A stretch of DNA of 64,000 nt from Halalkalicoccus sp. NIPERK01 (GTDB lineage Archaea; Halobacteriota; Halobacteria; Halobacteriales; Halalkalicoccaceae). Positions 11,765-20,187 of the stretch are shown piece by piece. Below the pieces are notes generated by a model. That model ran no database searches and was not told the origin of the DNA. It was given only the letters and a program-made list of their open reading frames with translations. The stretch lies in NCBI RefSeq assembly GCF_030287405.1, contig NZ_JASVVV010000008.1, positions 92,631-156,630 of the forward strand, in the 5' to 3' direction. Within the stretch, counting starts at the first letter, position 1. Each line of letters begins with the position of its first letter. A program made the translations under genes and the position numbers.

Positions 11765-12823
11765 ATGGCAGTCGACCCCGACTTCGAGTACGACCTGCTG
11801 AAGCGCCTGACCGAAACACGCGGAGTTCCCGGCTACGAGGACCGGGTGCGCGAGATCGTCCGCGAGGAACTCTCGGGGGAGGTCGACGAACTGCGCACCG
11901 ACGCGATGGGCAACGTGATCGGCACCCTCGAGGGCGATTCGGACTATTCGGTGGTCGTCGCGGCCCACATGGACGAGATCGGGTTCATGGTCACGCACGT
12001 CGACGACCGGGGCTTTCTCGCGGTCGATCCGTTAGGCGGGTTCGATCCCCGCGTGCTGAAGGCCCAGCGAGTGACGGTTCACACGCAGTCGGGCGATCTG
12101 CCCGGGGTGATCGGCTCGCCGCCGCCCCACACCCTCGACGAGGAGGAACGAGAGCAGACCCCGAAGACCGAGGACGTGCGCATCGACCTCGGACTCGGTT
12201 CGGAGACGGTCGATAAGCGCGTCTCCCCCGGTGATCTCGTGACGCTGGATCAAGATACGGAAACCGTCGGCGACCATATCACGGGAAAGGCGATCGACAA
12301 CCGGGTCAGCGTCTTCGCGCTGATCGAGGCCGCCCGGCGGATCGCGGACCCCGCGGTGACCGTCCACTTCGCCGCGACCGTCCAGGAGGAGGTCGGTCTC
12401 CGGGGAGCCCACGCGCTCGGGGTGGATCTGGACCCGGATCTGGCGATCGCGCTGGACACCACCGTCGCGAACGACGTGCCGGGCTTCGAGGAGCGCGAGT
12501 ACGTCACCCGCTGTGGCGAGGGGACCGCGATCAAACTGAAGGATTCGAGCGTGATCACCAGCCCGAAGGTCCACAGACGGCTCGCAGAAGTGGCCGAAAA
12601 CGAGGGGATCAGCCACCAGTTCGAGGTCCTGCCCGCCGGGGGCACCGACACCGCGGGATTCCAGACGTCGGCCGGAGCCAAGCCCGTCGGCGCGATCTCG
12701 ATCCCCACCCGGTACCTCCATACGGTCACCGAGAGCGCCCACGTCGAGGACGTCGCGGCGACGATCGACCTCCTGAGCGCCTTCCTCGACGCCGAGACGG
12801 GCGAGCGCGACTACCGGCTCTGA
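11765..12823 (+). CDS. M42 family metallo-aminopeptidase (TET/glutamyl aminopeptidase type)
   Basis: A 352-residue cytosolic di-metal aminopeptidase that trims peptides released by the proteasome; family members assemble into dodecameric TET particles. Metal ligands visible are H68 (AAHMDEIG), D178 (KAIDNR), E208/E209 (VQEEVG) and D231 (ALDTT). A final histidine lies in the RYLHT segment near the C terminus. The ATG at 11765 follows TTTATA by about 28 nt. The family is sometimes labelled endoglucanase or CelM, but peptidase activity is the established function. Confidence 0.92.
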   Translation: MAVDPDFEYDLLKRLTETRGVPGYEDRVREIVREELSGEVDELRTDAMGNVIGTLEGDSDYSVVVAAHMDEIGFMVTHVDDRGFLAVDPLGGFDPRVLKAQRVTVHTQSGDLPGVIGSPPPHTLDEEEREQTPKTEDVRIDLGLGSETVDKRVSPGDLVTLDQDTETVGDHITGKAIDNRVSVFALIEAARRIADPAVTVHFAATVQEEVGLRGAHALGVDLDPDLAIALDTTVANDVPGFEEREYVTRCGEGTAIKLKDSSVITSPKVHRRLAEVAENEGISHQFEVLPAGGTDTAGFQTSAGAKPVGAISIPTRYLHTVTESAHVEDVAATIDLLSAFLDAETGERDYRL

Positions 12824-12874
12824 CGGACGGCGGAAACCAACATATTCAGTACGGCGCGTTCCCAACCCCCGCGT

Positions 12875-13666
12875 ATGACCGAGGACCGAGACCGGGACCG
12901 GGACCTCTCGCGGCGACTGTTCATGCGCGAGACGGTGATCGGCGGGACGGCGGCGGCCGTCGCGGCGAGTGGCACGGCGGGCGCACAGGAAGAGGGCGGG
13001 GACAGCGGTGGCGGTGAGGGTGGAGGCGGCGGCGAAGGCGGCGAGGGCGGTGGCGGAAGCGGAGAAGGCGGTGGCGGCGGCGAGGGCGGCGAAGGTGGCG
13101 AGGGTGGTGGAGAAGGTGAAGGGGGCGGTGGCGGCAACCAGGTACCCGCCTGGTCGAGTTTCGTTCAGGACGCCAACGGCTTCGACGGCACCGACGACCA
13201 GCGTGGCTCGGGCGAGGTCACGATCCAGGTCGGCGCGGGCGACGGCCTCGCGTTCGACCCGGCGGGCGTCTGGGTCGACGCCGGTACCACGGTGATCTGG
13301 GAGTGGACCGGCGAGGGCGGCGGTCACAACGTCAGTTCGACCGGCGACCTGGAGTTCGAGAGCGAGATCACCGAGGAAGCCGGCTTCACCTTCGAGCACA
13401 CGTTCGAGGAGGGGGGTATCCACGAGTACGAGTGTGTACCCCACACCGGCCAAGGCATGCACGGCGGCGTCGCGGTCGGCGAGGAGATCGAGACCACCGA
13501 GGCCCAGAGCGAGAGCGGCGGCGGCGGGGAGTCGAGCGGCGTCCAGTTGCCCGACTCGGCGAAGTCGGTCGGCGTCGCGCTCACCGTCGCGCTGGGTTCG
13601 ACGCTCGGGCTCACCTACGTGTTCATGAAGTACGGCGGCGACTACGAGGGCGACCGCGTCGAATAG
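12875..13666 (+). CDS. halocyanin-like blue copper protein, Tat-exported, membrane-anchored
   Basis: Type 1 copper protein that carries single electrons at the outer face of the membrane. The Tat signal is SRRLFM (12-17) with cleavage probably after GTAGA. An unusual linker of almost pure Gly and Glu spans about 40-87. The cupredoxin domain (about 90-205) has ligands H151 (GGHNVSS), C187 and H190 (YECVPH) and M195. A C-terminal hydrophobic helix (about 231-251) anchors it, with the charged tail inside. Haloarchaeal relatives usually have shorter Thr/Asp-rich linkers. The electron donor and acceptor are not identifiable here. Confidence 0.9.
   Translation: MTEDRDRDRDLSRRLFMRETVIGGTAAAVAASGTAGAQEEGGDSGGGEGGGGGEGGEGGGGSGEGGGGGEGGEGGEGGGEGEGGGGGNQVPAWSSFVQDANGFDGTDDQRGSGEVTIQVGAGDGLAFDPAGVWVDAGTTVIWEWTGEGGGHNVSSTGDLEFESEITEEAGFTFEHTFEEGGIHEYECVPHTGQGMHGGVAVGEEIETTEAQSESGGGGESSGVQLPDSAKSVGVALTVALGSTLGLTYVFMKYGGDYEGDRVE
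13005..13137 (+). repeat. low-complexity Gly/Glu codon repeat in the halocyanin linker
   Basis: About 130 bp made almost entirely of GGC/GGT/GGA and GAG/GAA codons, iterating units such as GGEGG. The stretch keeps the reading frame open and is prone to slippage, so linker length may vary between strains. Confidence 0.85.
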
Positions 13667-13729
13667 CCCACAAGCGAACCCCTTAAGCCGCCGGTTCGGC
13701 CAGTAACGGTGTGTACCGACGACCGGTCG

Positions 13730-13745
13730 CGGGTCGTGATACCCG
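13730..13745 (+). promoter_or_regulatory. hairpin abutting the trkH start codon
   Basis: CGGGT (13730-13734) pairs with ACCCG (13741-13745) across a 6-nt loop, and the stem ends directly at the ATG (13746). A CTTAAG box lies about 65 nt upstream, so the transcript should have a real leader. A translational role is only inferred. Confidence 0.4.
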
Positions 13746-15242
13746 ATGAGGATCAACGTCGACTGGCGCGTGAGCGCCCGCCTCACCGGGGTCGTCCTCA
13801 GGTGGCTCACCGTCCCCCTCGGCTTCCCGCTCCTGGTCGCGGTCTACTACGGCGAGGCGCTCTCCCCGTTTCTCGTGGCGATGGCGGTCTCGCTGCTCGC
13901 GGGCGAGGCGCTCGTTCAGACGGGCAGAGAGGGGCGCCTCGGCCCGCGCGAGGCGTTCCTCATGGTCGCGGTGACGTGGTTCGTCGTCCCGCTCGCGGGG
14001 GCGATCCCGTTCGTCGTCGCGGGGACGGGATCGATCGCCCACCCGGTCGACGCGCTGTTCGAGTCGATGAGCGGCGTCACGACCACCGGCGCGACGGTCC
14101 TGCTGGACTTCGAGATCCACGCCCGCTCGATCATGATGTGGCGACAGGTCAGCCAGTGGCTCGGGGGGCTCGGCATCCTCGTCCTCGCGACGGCGATCCT
14201 CTCGCAGATCGGCGTCGGTGGCGCACAGCTCATGGAGTCCGAAACCCAGACACGGGACGTCAACAAACTCGCCCCGCGGATCGCCCAGACCGCACGCCTG
14301 CTCGGCGAACTCTACGTCGGGCTGACGTTCCTGCTGGTGGCGATCCTCTACGCGCTCTCGCTGGTCGGTCTCGCCCCGAACATGGGGCTGTACAACGCGG
14401 TCGCCCACCCGCTGACGACCGTCTCGACGGCTGGCTTCTCGCCGGAGGCCGACAGTGTCATGGCCTTCTCGCCGGCCGTCCAGTGGGTCATCACCCTGTT
14501 CATGATCGTCGGGGCGACGAACTTCCTGCTCATCTACTTCGCCCTGCAGGGCGACTGGCGAAGGCTCGTCGATAGCGAGGAGTTCCGCTTCTACGTCGCG
14601 TTGCTCGCGCTGTTGGGGGCGATCACGACCGTCCTGCTCGTCCTCGACGAGACCTACGCGGGCGGCATCGAGGAGACGGTGCGCCACGCCGTGTTCAACA
14701 CCGTCTCGATGATGACGACGACGGGCTACGCGAACGTCGACTTCGACGGCTGGGAGGCGGGCGCGAAACACGTCCTGTTCGTCTGTATGTTCATCGGCGG
14801 GATGGCCGGGTCGACCACCTGCTCGATCAAGACGCTGCGCTGGCTGGTCGTCCTCAAGGGGTTTCGCCGCGACCTGTTCACCTCGATCCACCCCGAGGCG
14901 ATCCGCCCCGTCCGACTGAGCGGCGAGGTGATCGACGAGGAGGCGATCCGGGACATCTACGCGTTCACCCTCGTGAACCTCCTGCTCTTCTCGGCGGCGA
15001 CGACCTTCATCGTCGTCGACGGCGCCCGCGCGGGCCTCGCGCTGAGCGAGTTCGACGCGATGGGCGCGGCCGCGGCGACGTTCCTCAACATCGGCCCCGC
15101 CTTCGGCATCGCCGGCCCCTTCGGCACCTACGAGGGGTTCCCGACGACGACCAAACTGGTGATGATCGTCCTGATGTGGATCGGCCGCATCGAAGTGATC
15201 CCGGTGCTCGTCCTGCTCACGAAGGCCTTCTGGACCTCATAG
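13746..15242 (+). CDS. trkH: Trk potassium uptake transporter, TrkH family
   Basis: Membrane subunit for K+ uptake, central to the salt-in osmotic strategy of haloarchaea. The 498 residues contain the four M1-P-M2 repeats. Pore-loop filters are recognisable as SGVTTTGA, TTVSTAGFS, MMTTTGYAN and NIGPAFG. The partner regulator trkA is directly adjacent but convergent, and the two genes overlap by 6 bp at their stops. They are therefore transcribed toward each other rather than as an operon. The leader contains a small hairpin that ends at the ATG. Confidence 0.95.
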   Translation: MRINVDWRVSARLTGVVLRWLTVPLGFPLLVAVYYGEALSPFLVAMAVSLLAGEALVQTGREGRLGPREAFLMVAVTWFVVPLAGAIPFVVAGTGSIAHPVDALFESMSGVTTTGATVLLDFEIHARSIMMWRQVSQWLGGLGILVLATAILSQIGVGGAQLMESETQTRDVNKLAPRIAQTARLLGELYVGLTFLLVAILYALSLVGLAPNMGLYNAVAHPLTTVSTAGFSPEADSVMAFSPAVQWVITLFMIVGATNFLLIYFALQGDWRRLVDSEEFRFYVALLALLGAITTVLLVLDETYAGGIEETVRHAVFNTVSMMTTTGYANVDFDGWEAGAKHVLFVCMFIGGMAGSTTCSIKTLRWLVVLKGFRRDLFTSIHPEAIRPVRLSGEVIDEEAIRDIYAFTLVNLLLFSAATTFIVVDGARAGLALSEFDAMGAAAATFLNIGPAFGIAGPFGTYEGFPTTTKLVMIVLMWIGRIEVIPVLVLLTKAFWTS

Positions 15243-16574
15243 CACCGCGGCCACGGCGTCGACCACGTCGGTGCGCGCGAAGACGATGACGTGATCGCCG
15301 ACCTCGATCCGCGTCTCCCCCCGCGGGATGATACACTCCCCGTCGCGGGTGACCGCGCCGACGACGACCGCCTCCGGGAGGTCGGCCATCGACTCCTTCA
15401 GGGGGCGACCCGCCAGCACGCTCTCGCGGTTGATCTCGACCTCGATGACCTCCGCCCGGTCGTTGTGGATGAGCGAGATGTTCTCGGCGCGGCCCTCGTG
15501 GGTGAATCGGGTGATCTCCTCGGCGGTGATCTCCCGCGGGTTGATCGCCGCGTCGACGCCGACGGACTCGAAGATGTCGACGTAATCGCCGTGTTCGACG
15601 ACCGCCACCGCACGGGCGGCCCCGAGCTGTTTCGCCAGCAGCGAGATGAGCAGGTTCGCCTCGTCGTGGAGCAGCGCGCTCACGACGACGTCGGCCTCGT
15701 CGATGTGTTCCCGCGAGAGGAACTCCATGTCCGTCGCGTCGCTCTCCATCACCACGGTGTTGGGAAGGCGCTCGGCGAGGTCGCGCGCCCGGTCGTGGTC
15801 CTCCTCGATGAGTCGGGGCGAGAGCCCCTGTTGTTCGAGCAGTCGGGCGACCTGGAACCCGATCTCGCTGCCGCCGATGACGACGATCTCCTCGGTCGAT
15901 CCCGGCGTCTGCTCGGGCGAGAGTTCGGCCCCGAAGCGCTGGACGCTCTCGGGGCTGCCGATCACGACGACGTAGTCGCCGGCCTCGAGGACCGTCTCCC
16001 CGCGGGCGATCTGGACGGTCTCGCCCCGGAGCAGGCCGACGAACGTCAGCGAGTCGAACCGATCGGCCTCCGCGACGGTCTGTCCCGCGATCGAACTGTT
16101 CTCGGGGATCTCGAACTCGGCCATCTGGACGGTCCCGCCGGCGAAGGGGTCGGCGTCGCGCGCGGCGGGCAGGCCGACGATGGTGACGATCGCCTGCGCC
16201 GACAGCAGGTCCGAACAGACCATGAAGTCGACGCCGAAGCCCCGGTTCGATCGGTTCCACGTGTCGAGCAGGTCGGGCTTCTTCACCCGGGCGATGGTGA
16301 ACACCTCGCCCGCGATCTTCGCGGCGTTGCAGGCGACGATGTTCGTCTCGTCGTTGTCGGTGCTCGCGATGAGCATGTCCGCCCGGTCGATCCCCGCCTC
16401 CTCGAGCGTCGGCATCGAGGTGCCGTCGCCCTGAATGGCCAACACGTCGATCGAGTAGGTCAACTCTTCGACGCGGTCGGCGTCGATGTCGACGACGACG
16501 ACCTCGTGGGAGTCGGCGAGTCCGGCCGCGATCGAGGAGCCGACCTCGCCGGCACCGATGATGATTACGCGCAC
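15237..16574 (-). CDS. trkA: Trk system regulatory subunit TrkA (two RCK domains)
   Basis: Cytosolic NAD(H)/nucleotide-binding regulator that gates TrkH. The 445 residues form two RCK_N-RCK_C tandems. The first Rossmann motif, IIIGAGEVG, is at residues 4-12; the second, VVIGGSEIG, follows near 230. Both TrkA-C domains are present, including the ENSSI and RGETVLEAGD-type segments. Overlap of its 3' end with trkH (15237-15242) means read-through transcripts of either gene would be antisense to the other. The start gives the glycine motif right at the N terminus, as is normal. Confidence 0.95.
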   Translation of the reverse strand: MRVIIIGAGEVGSSIAAGLADSHEVVVVDIDADRVEELTYSIDVLAIQGDGTSMPTLEEAGIDRADMLIASTDNDETNIVACNAAKIAGEVFTIARVKKPDLLDTWNRSNRGFGVDFMVCSDLLSAQAIVTIVGLPAARDADPFAGGTVQMAEFEIPENSSIAGQTVAEADRFDSLTFVGLLRGETVQIARGETVLEAGDYVVVIGSPESVQRFGAELSPEQTPGSTEEIVVIGGSEIGFQVARLLEQQGLSPRLIEEDHDRARDLAERLPNTVVMESDATDMEFLSREHIDEADVVVSALLHDEANLLISLLAKQLGAARAVAVVEHGDYVDIFESVGVDAAINPREITAEEITRFTHEGRAENISLIHNDRAEVIEVEINRESVLAGRPLKESMADLPEAVVVGAVTRDGECIIPRGETRIEVGDHVIVFARTDVVDAVAAVL

Positions 16575-16745
16575 GGAACCACCGCTGGTGTCATTGCTCG
16601 CCGGTTTGCGACCGGGGCGTATGGGTATTTCCCTTCATACTGTCGGTCGTGGGAGTCTGGCCTGCAGTGGCACGCTTAGACGGGCACGGCCACGAGTCCC
16701 GCCTCTCGCGGCTCCAAGTGATTCACGGCGGTACGACCGACGGTA

Positions 16746-17276
16746 TCAGACGGACTCGGGCGTCCGGTGGACCTCGAGGTCGACCTCGCGTGGCTCGCCT
16801 TCGAGGTCCGCGACGATCCGCTCGACGATGCGTTCTGCCTCCTCCTCGACCTTCGGCTTGACCTTCTCGATCACCCAGCCCAGCGAGACGAACGCCGGGA
16901 GGTCGATCGCACTCGAACTGGCCGAGTCGGGGTCGAACCCGATGTGGAGGTAGACCCGCGAGGCGGTCTCCTCGCCTTCGGGGGCCTCCTCGGGCACCTC
17001 CTCGACGCGCCAGTGGCCGCGGGCGTGGATGTCCTTGACCAGTCGCCAGTCGATCCGCGTGGGGGGATCGACCTCCGTGACCTCCGAACGCGCGGTGTAC
17101 GAGAGCTTCCACCACTCGAGTCGGAGGTCGTACTCGGTGCCGGGCGAGCCGTCGCCGTGCTGGCGGACCTCCGTGAGGTACTTCGAGTAGTTCGCGTACC
17201 GGGGAAAGTCGATGAGGAACTCGTAGACCTCCTCGGGCGGCAGGTAGACGACCGTGCTCAGTTCGACTTCGTCCAC
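16746..17276 (-). CDS. SRPBCC (START-like) ligand-binding protein
   Basis: A 176-residue protein with the helix-grip fold pattern of the polyketide-cyclase/COQ10 family. It opens with VELSTVVYLPPEEVYEFLIDF, a typical first strand and helix. A long acidic C-terminal helix (VEEEAERIVERIV) closes the cavity. Relatives bind hydrophobic ligands such as quinones or lipids, and no catalytic residues are evident. It stands alone between trkA (same strand, 171 bp away) and a divergent unknown gene. The specific ligand is unknown. Confidence 0.8.
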   Translation of the reverse strand: MDEVELSTVVYLPPEEVYEFLIDFPRYANYSKYLTEVRQHGDGSPGTEYDLRLEWWKLSYTARSEVTEVDPPTRIDWRLVKDIHARGHWRVEEVPEEAPEGEETASRVYLHIGFDPDSASSSAIDLPAFVSLGWVIEKVKPKVEEEAERIVERIVADLEGEPREVDLEVHRTPESV

Positions 17277-17384
17277 GGGGTGGGTTGCGACGACCGCGCC
17301 CTAAGTGTTTGGATACGGGGTGGCTCGGCGACCGAATACGGGCGGCTGACGGAGTTATGCCCTCGGACGGCGTACGTTCTCGAC

Positions 17385-18038
17385 ATGAGTACGGGAGAAC
17401 TCGAGCCGTTTCACGGGATTCAGGTGCCGGGCGTCTGTTTCGAGTCGGGCCACTGCGTCTGGCTGCTTCGCTTCACCGAGACGCCGACGGATCTACCTAG
17501 CTACACCGAGGTGTGGCTGATCACGCCCGACGGCGGGACGACGCTGTTCGTCGACCCCGAGGAGGCCGCCGCGACGGTCGAGGAGTACCACGCGTTCGAC
17601 GAGGTGCGCGGGGCGGAGATCGACGTCGCGCTCCCCGATCAGGAGACGATTCGGGTTACGGTGGCCGGCGACACCGACCTCGAGTTCGACCTCACACACG
17701 AGCTAACGCCGCGGGCGCGCGCCCTGAGCGCGATGCTGAACGCGACGCCCGAGCGGGTCGCCCGGAGCCGGATCGGGGCCGCCGTCGGCACGGCGACGCT
17801 GAACACGCTGTTGCCCGCCAACGGGCTTCGCGTGGCCGGCACGACCGACACGGGGCGGCGCTACCGGAACGAACCGGTGCGGGTGACGCTCGGTACCGAC
17901 GCCTCGGCGACCCTCGACGGGGAGGACCTCGGGGGGCTCGCCCCACCCACTCGGCCGATTGCGTTCGGCGACCTCCACGTTCCCGACCGGCCGGTCGTCA
18001 CGTTCGGCGATCTCTTCCTCGAATATCCGGTGAAGTGA
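17385..18038 (+). CDS. uncharacterised haloarchaeal protein
   Basis: A 217-residue acidic soluble protein that I do not recognise. The longer open frame upstream is the antisense shadow of the SRPBCC gene, so I start at the ATG encoding MSTGELEPFHGI. The sequence alternates short beta-strand-like segments (VCFESGHCVWLLRF, YTEVWLITPDGG) with an Ala/Arg-rich helical stretch (about 100-150), and ends with another beta-rich part. No signal peptide, membrane helix or metal motif is seen. The next gene (FAD protein) starts 73 bp downstream in the same direction, so co-transcription is possible. Confidence 0.75.
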   Translation: MSTGELEPFHGIQVPGVCFESGHCVWLLRFTETPTDLPSYTEVWLITPDGGTTLFVDPEEAAATVEEYHAFDEVRGAEIDVALPDQETIRVTVAGDTDLEFDLTHELTPRARALSAMLNATPERVARSRIGAAVGTATLNTLLPANGLRVAGTTDTGRRYRNEPVRVTLGTDASATLDGEDLGGLAPPTRPIAFGDLHVPDRPVVTFGDLFLEYPVK

Positions 18039-18110
18039 CGCCTCCAGACCGGGGCGGTCTGGGCATCGGCGATAGACACCCTTACGGCCGGGTCCCTGCT
18101 CCCGTTCGAC

Positions 18111-18863
18111 ATGGAACCGGACACGGACGCGGATGCGGACGTACTGATCGTCGGCGGTGGGGTCGCCGGACTCACGGCGGGGACCTTCACCGCCCGCGCC
18201 GGACTGGAGACGCTGGTCGTCACGGCGGGCGAGTCGATCCTGCGGCGTAATGCCCACCTCGAGAACTACCCCGGGTTCCCCGCGGGCGTCGACTCGCGGC
18301 TGTTCGTCGACATGACGCGCGCGCAGGCGGAACGCGCGGGCTGTGGGTTCGTAGACGGGGAGGTCACGCAGGTCACGCACGCCAACGGGAACGAGGAGGG
18401 CTTCGAGGTCGCGACCGCCGGGGGCGACGTGCATCGAGCAGCGCGGGTGATCGCCGCCTCGTGGTCGGATTCGAGCTACCTCGAATCGCTCGACGTGGAC
18501 CTCGATCGCCGGGGGAGCAAGCAGTACATCGGTATCGACGACGAGGGCCGCACCGCGGTCGAGGGTCTGTATGCCGCCGGGCGGATCGCCCGCCGGTACC
18601 ACCAGGCGGTGATCGCGGCGGGCCACGGCGCGGAGGTCGCCCTGACGCTGATCCACGATTCCGACCTGCATTTCTACAACGACTGGGTCGTTCCGGAGGG
18701 GTATTTCACCGACCGGGGTCGGGAGGTCCCGCCGGGCTGTGAGGAGATCGACGCCGAGGAACGCGAGCGCCGGGCGGCCGAGAGCCGCGAGGCCATGCGC
18801 GAGTGGTTCGCGGAGCCACACGGGGACGAGCCGACGCCGCATCCGAGCCTCGTGGAAGAGTGA
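18111..18863 (+). CDS. FAD-dependent oxidoreductase, thioredoxin-reductase-like without CxxC
   Basis: A 250-residue flavoprotein. The FAD-binding Rossmann motif is VLIVGGGVAG (11-20) and the C-terminal FAD contact is YAAGRIA. Thioredoxin reductases are about 310-330 residues with an inserted NADPH domain and a CxxC pair; here both the redox cysteines and most of the NADPH domain are missing. The substrate is therefore not thioredoxin, and the electron source is unclear. The sequence runs cleanly to a normal stop, so a shortened paralogue is likelier than a broken gene. It converges on the nuclease gene, 9 bp away. Confidence 0.8.
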   Translation: MEPDTDADADVLIVGGGVAGLTAGTFTARAGLETLVVTAGESILRRNAHLENYPGFPAGVDSRLFVDMTRAQAERAGCGFVDGEVTQVTHANGNEEGFEVATAGGDVHRAARVIAASWSDSSYLESLDVDLDRRGSKQYIGIDDEGRTAVEGLYAAGRIARRYHQAVIAAGHGAEVALTLIHDSDLHFYNDWVVPEGYFTDRGREVPPGCEEIDAEERERRAAESREAMREWFAEPHGDEPTPHPSLVEE

Positions 18864-18872
18864 TCGCGGTCC

Positions 18873-20054
18873 TCAGGGAAGCGTCTCGCAGGCCACGCCG
18901 TCGCCGTCAGCGTCGAGCCGGTGTGGATCGCTCGGATCGTCGTCGTAGACGGCCTGGGCCTGTGCCTGCGTCTCGAAGTCCGAACAGTCGAGGTCGCCGT
19001 CGGTCCCGGCGGGTGGACTCTCGTTCCCACTCCCGTCGTCCGCGGGCGGGTCGTCCGTCGAGCCCTCGAAGCCCCACAGGCCGACCCCTTCGCGCTGGGC
19101 GTCGGCCTCGGCGCCCTTGAAGGCGGGGCGCTCGGAGAACTGCGAGTCGTACATCCGGGCGAGGCCCTCGTCGATCAGCGCGCGGTTGAACGAGTCCCCG
19201 TCGTCGGTGTAGACGTAGACGAGCAGCCGACCGAACGATCCGCGCCGGTCGGCCTCGGGGTCGACCGCGATGCGGACCTCCTTCCCGTCGAGTTCATCGG
19301 TGGCGTACGCCGTCGCGCGGTCGCCCCACTCGGCGAGCCAGTCCGCTCCAGCAGTGGTGTCGGGAATCCCCTCGAAGTCGTCGGGATCGCTCTGACCGTA
19401 TGTCTCGGGGGTGTCGACCCCGAGCAGCCTGATGGTGTCGACCTCGCCGTTCGGGAACGTGACCTCCATCGTGTCGCCGTCGATCACCCGATCGACCGTG
19501 ACAATCCACTCCGTGCCGTCGGCCGGCCCGCGTGTGGACGCCGGCTCGTCGGTCCCGTCGCCATCGGAATCGTCCGAGTCGCTCGATGGACCGTCCCCAT
19601 CGTCCTCCGATCCGGCGTCCGAGGACCCATCCGTCGAGTCGTCGGAGTCGGACCCGCTCGACGGGTCGCTCCCCGCGTCGTCCTCGGGCGCGTCCGACTC
19701 CGTCCCGTCAGAGTCGTTTCCATCGCTGGTGCTATCGCCGTCGTCCCCGTTGGAGTCGTCCGCCTCGTCGGACGTATCGGAGGCCGGTTCGTCCGAGTCG
19801 GCCGAACCGGAGTCGTCCGGCGGATCCGTGCCGTTCGAGTCGTCGCTCCCCTCGGGGTCGGACTCGTCGTCGCCGTCGTCAGCCCCGTCCTCGCCGCCTC
19901 CGCCGTCGGTCCCTTCGGGGTCGCCGTCCCCGCTTTCGACCGGTTCGCCGTCTCCGGGACCGGGGTCGTCGGTTCCGACACCGGCACAGCCGGCGAGCAC
20001 GACGACGAGACAGAGGACGGCGATGCTACAGAGTCGACGCGAACGTCCGCTCAT
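18873..20054 (-). CDS. secreted lipoprotein thermonuclease with Excalibur domain
   Basis: Surface-anchored nuclease, 393 residues. The lipobox is LAGC with C23. A Ser/Asp/Glu-rich linker of about 140 residues follows. The staphylococcal-nuclease domain (about 180-325) has [16 protein letters not shown] and [12 protein letters not shown], which supply the calcium and catalytic Arg/Glu positions. A C-terminal Excalibur calcium-binding motif (D.DGDGVACE) ends the protein. It probably degrades extracellular DNA as a phosphate or nucleotide source. The acidic linker suits high salt. There is no neighbouring partner gene. Confidence 0.9.
   Translation of the reverse strand: MSGRSRRLCSIAVLCLVVVLAGCAGVGTDDPGPGDGEPVESGDGDPEGTDGGGGEDGADDGDDESDPEGSDDSNGTDPPDDSGSADSDEPASDTSDEADDSNGDDGDSTSDGNDSDGTESDAPEDDAGSDPSSGSDSDDSTDGSSDAGSEDDGDGPSSDSDDSDGDGTDEPASTRGPADGTEWIVTVDRVIDGDTMEVTFPNGEVDTIRLLGVDTPETYGQSDPDDFEGIPDTTAGADWLAEWGDRATAYATDELDGKEVRIAVDPEADRRGSFGRLLVYVYTDDGDSFNRALIDEGLARMYDSQFSERPAFKGAEADAQREGVGLWGFEGSTDDPPADDGSGNESPPAGTDGDLDCSDFETQAQAQAVYDDDPSDPHRLDADGDGVACETLP
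19560..19965 (-). repeat. Ser/Asp codon repeat (linker of the nuclease)
   Basis: About 400 bp encoding a low-complexity Ser-Asp-Gly-Glu stretch, mostly TCC/TCG/TCA and GAC/GAT codons. It resembles the SD-repeat linkers of surface proteins and probably spans the S-layer. Confidence 0.8.
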
Positions 20055-20156
20055 GCACGTTCCTCGTCGATCCGTTATGTGAGTGTTTGGACTGGTACGA
20101 TCTAGCTAGGTTATTTGGGCGCTGGACCGCCGGCGATCCCGGAGCGACCGGCTACG

Positions 20157-20162
20157 TTTAAC
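20157..20162 (+). promoter_or_regulatory. TATA-like box for coaBC
   Basis: GTTTAA lies 26-31 nt before the coaBC ATG (20188), indicating a leaderless transcript. Confidence 0.45.
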
Positions 20163-20187
20163 CCCTCGGGTCGAAAAGGGCGGATAG

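Noticed and set aside
12032..13810. 592-codon minus-strand frame across M42 and halocyanin genes
   Set aside because: It runs through two well-supported genes on the other strand and an intergenic promoter, and has no recognisable domain.
13709..14575. 288-codon plus-strand frame overlapping trkH
   Set aside because: Out of frame with trkH and Arg-rich; trkH itself has all pore motifs in the 13746 frame.
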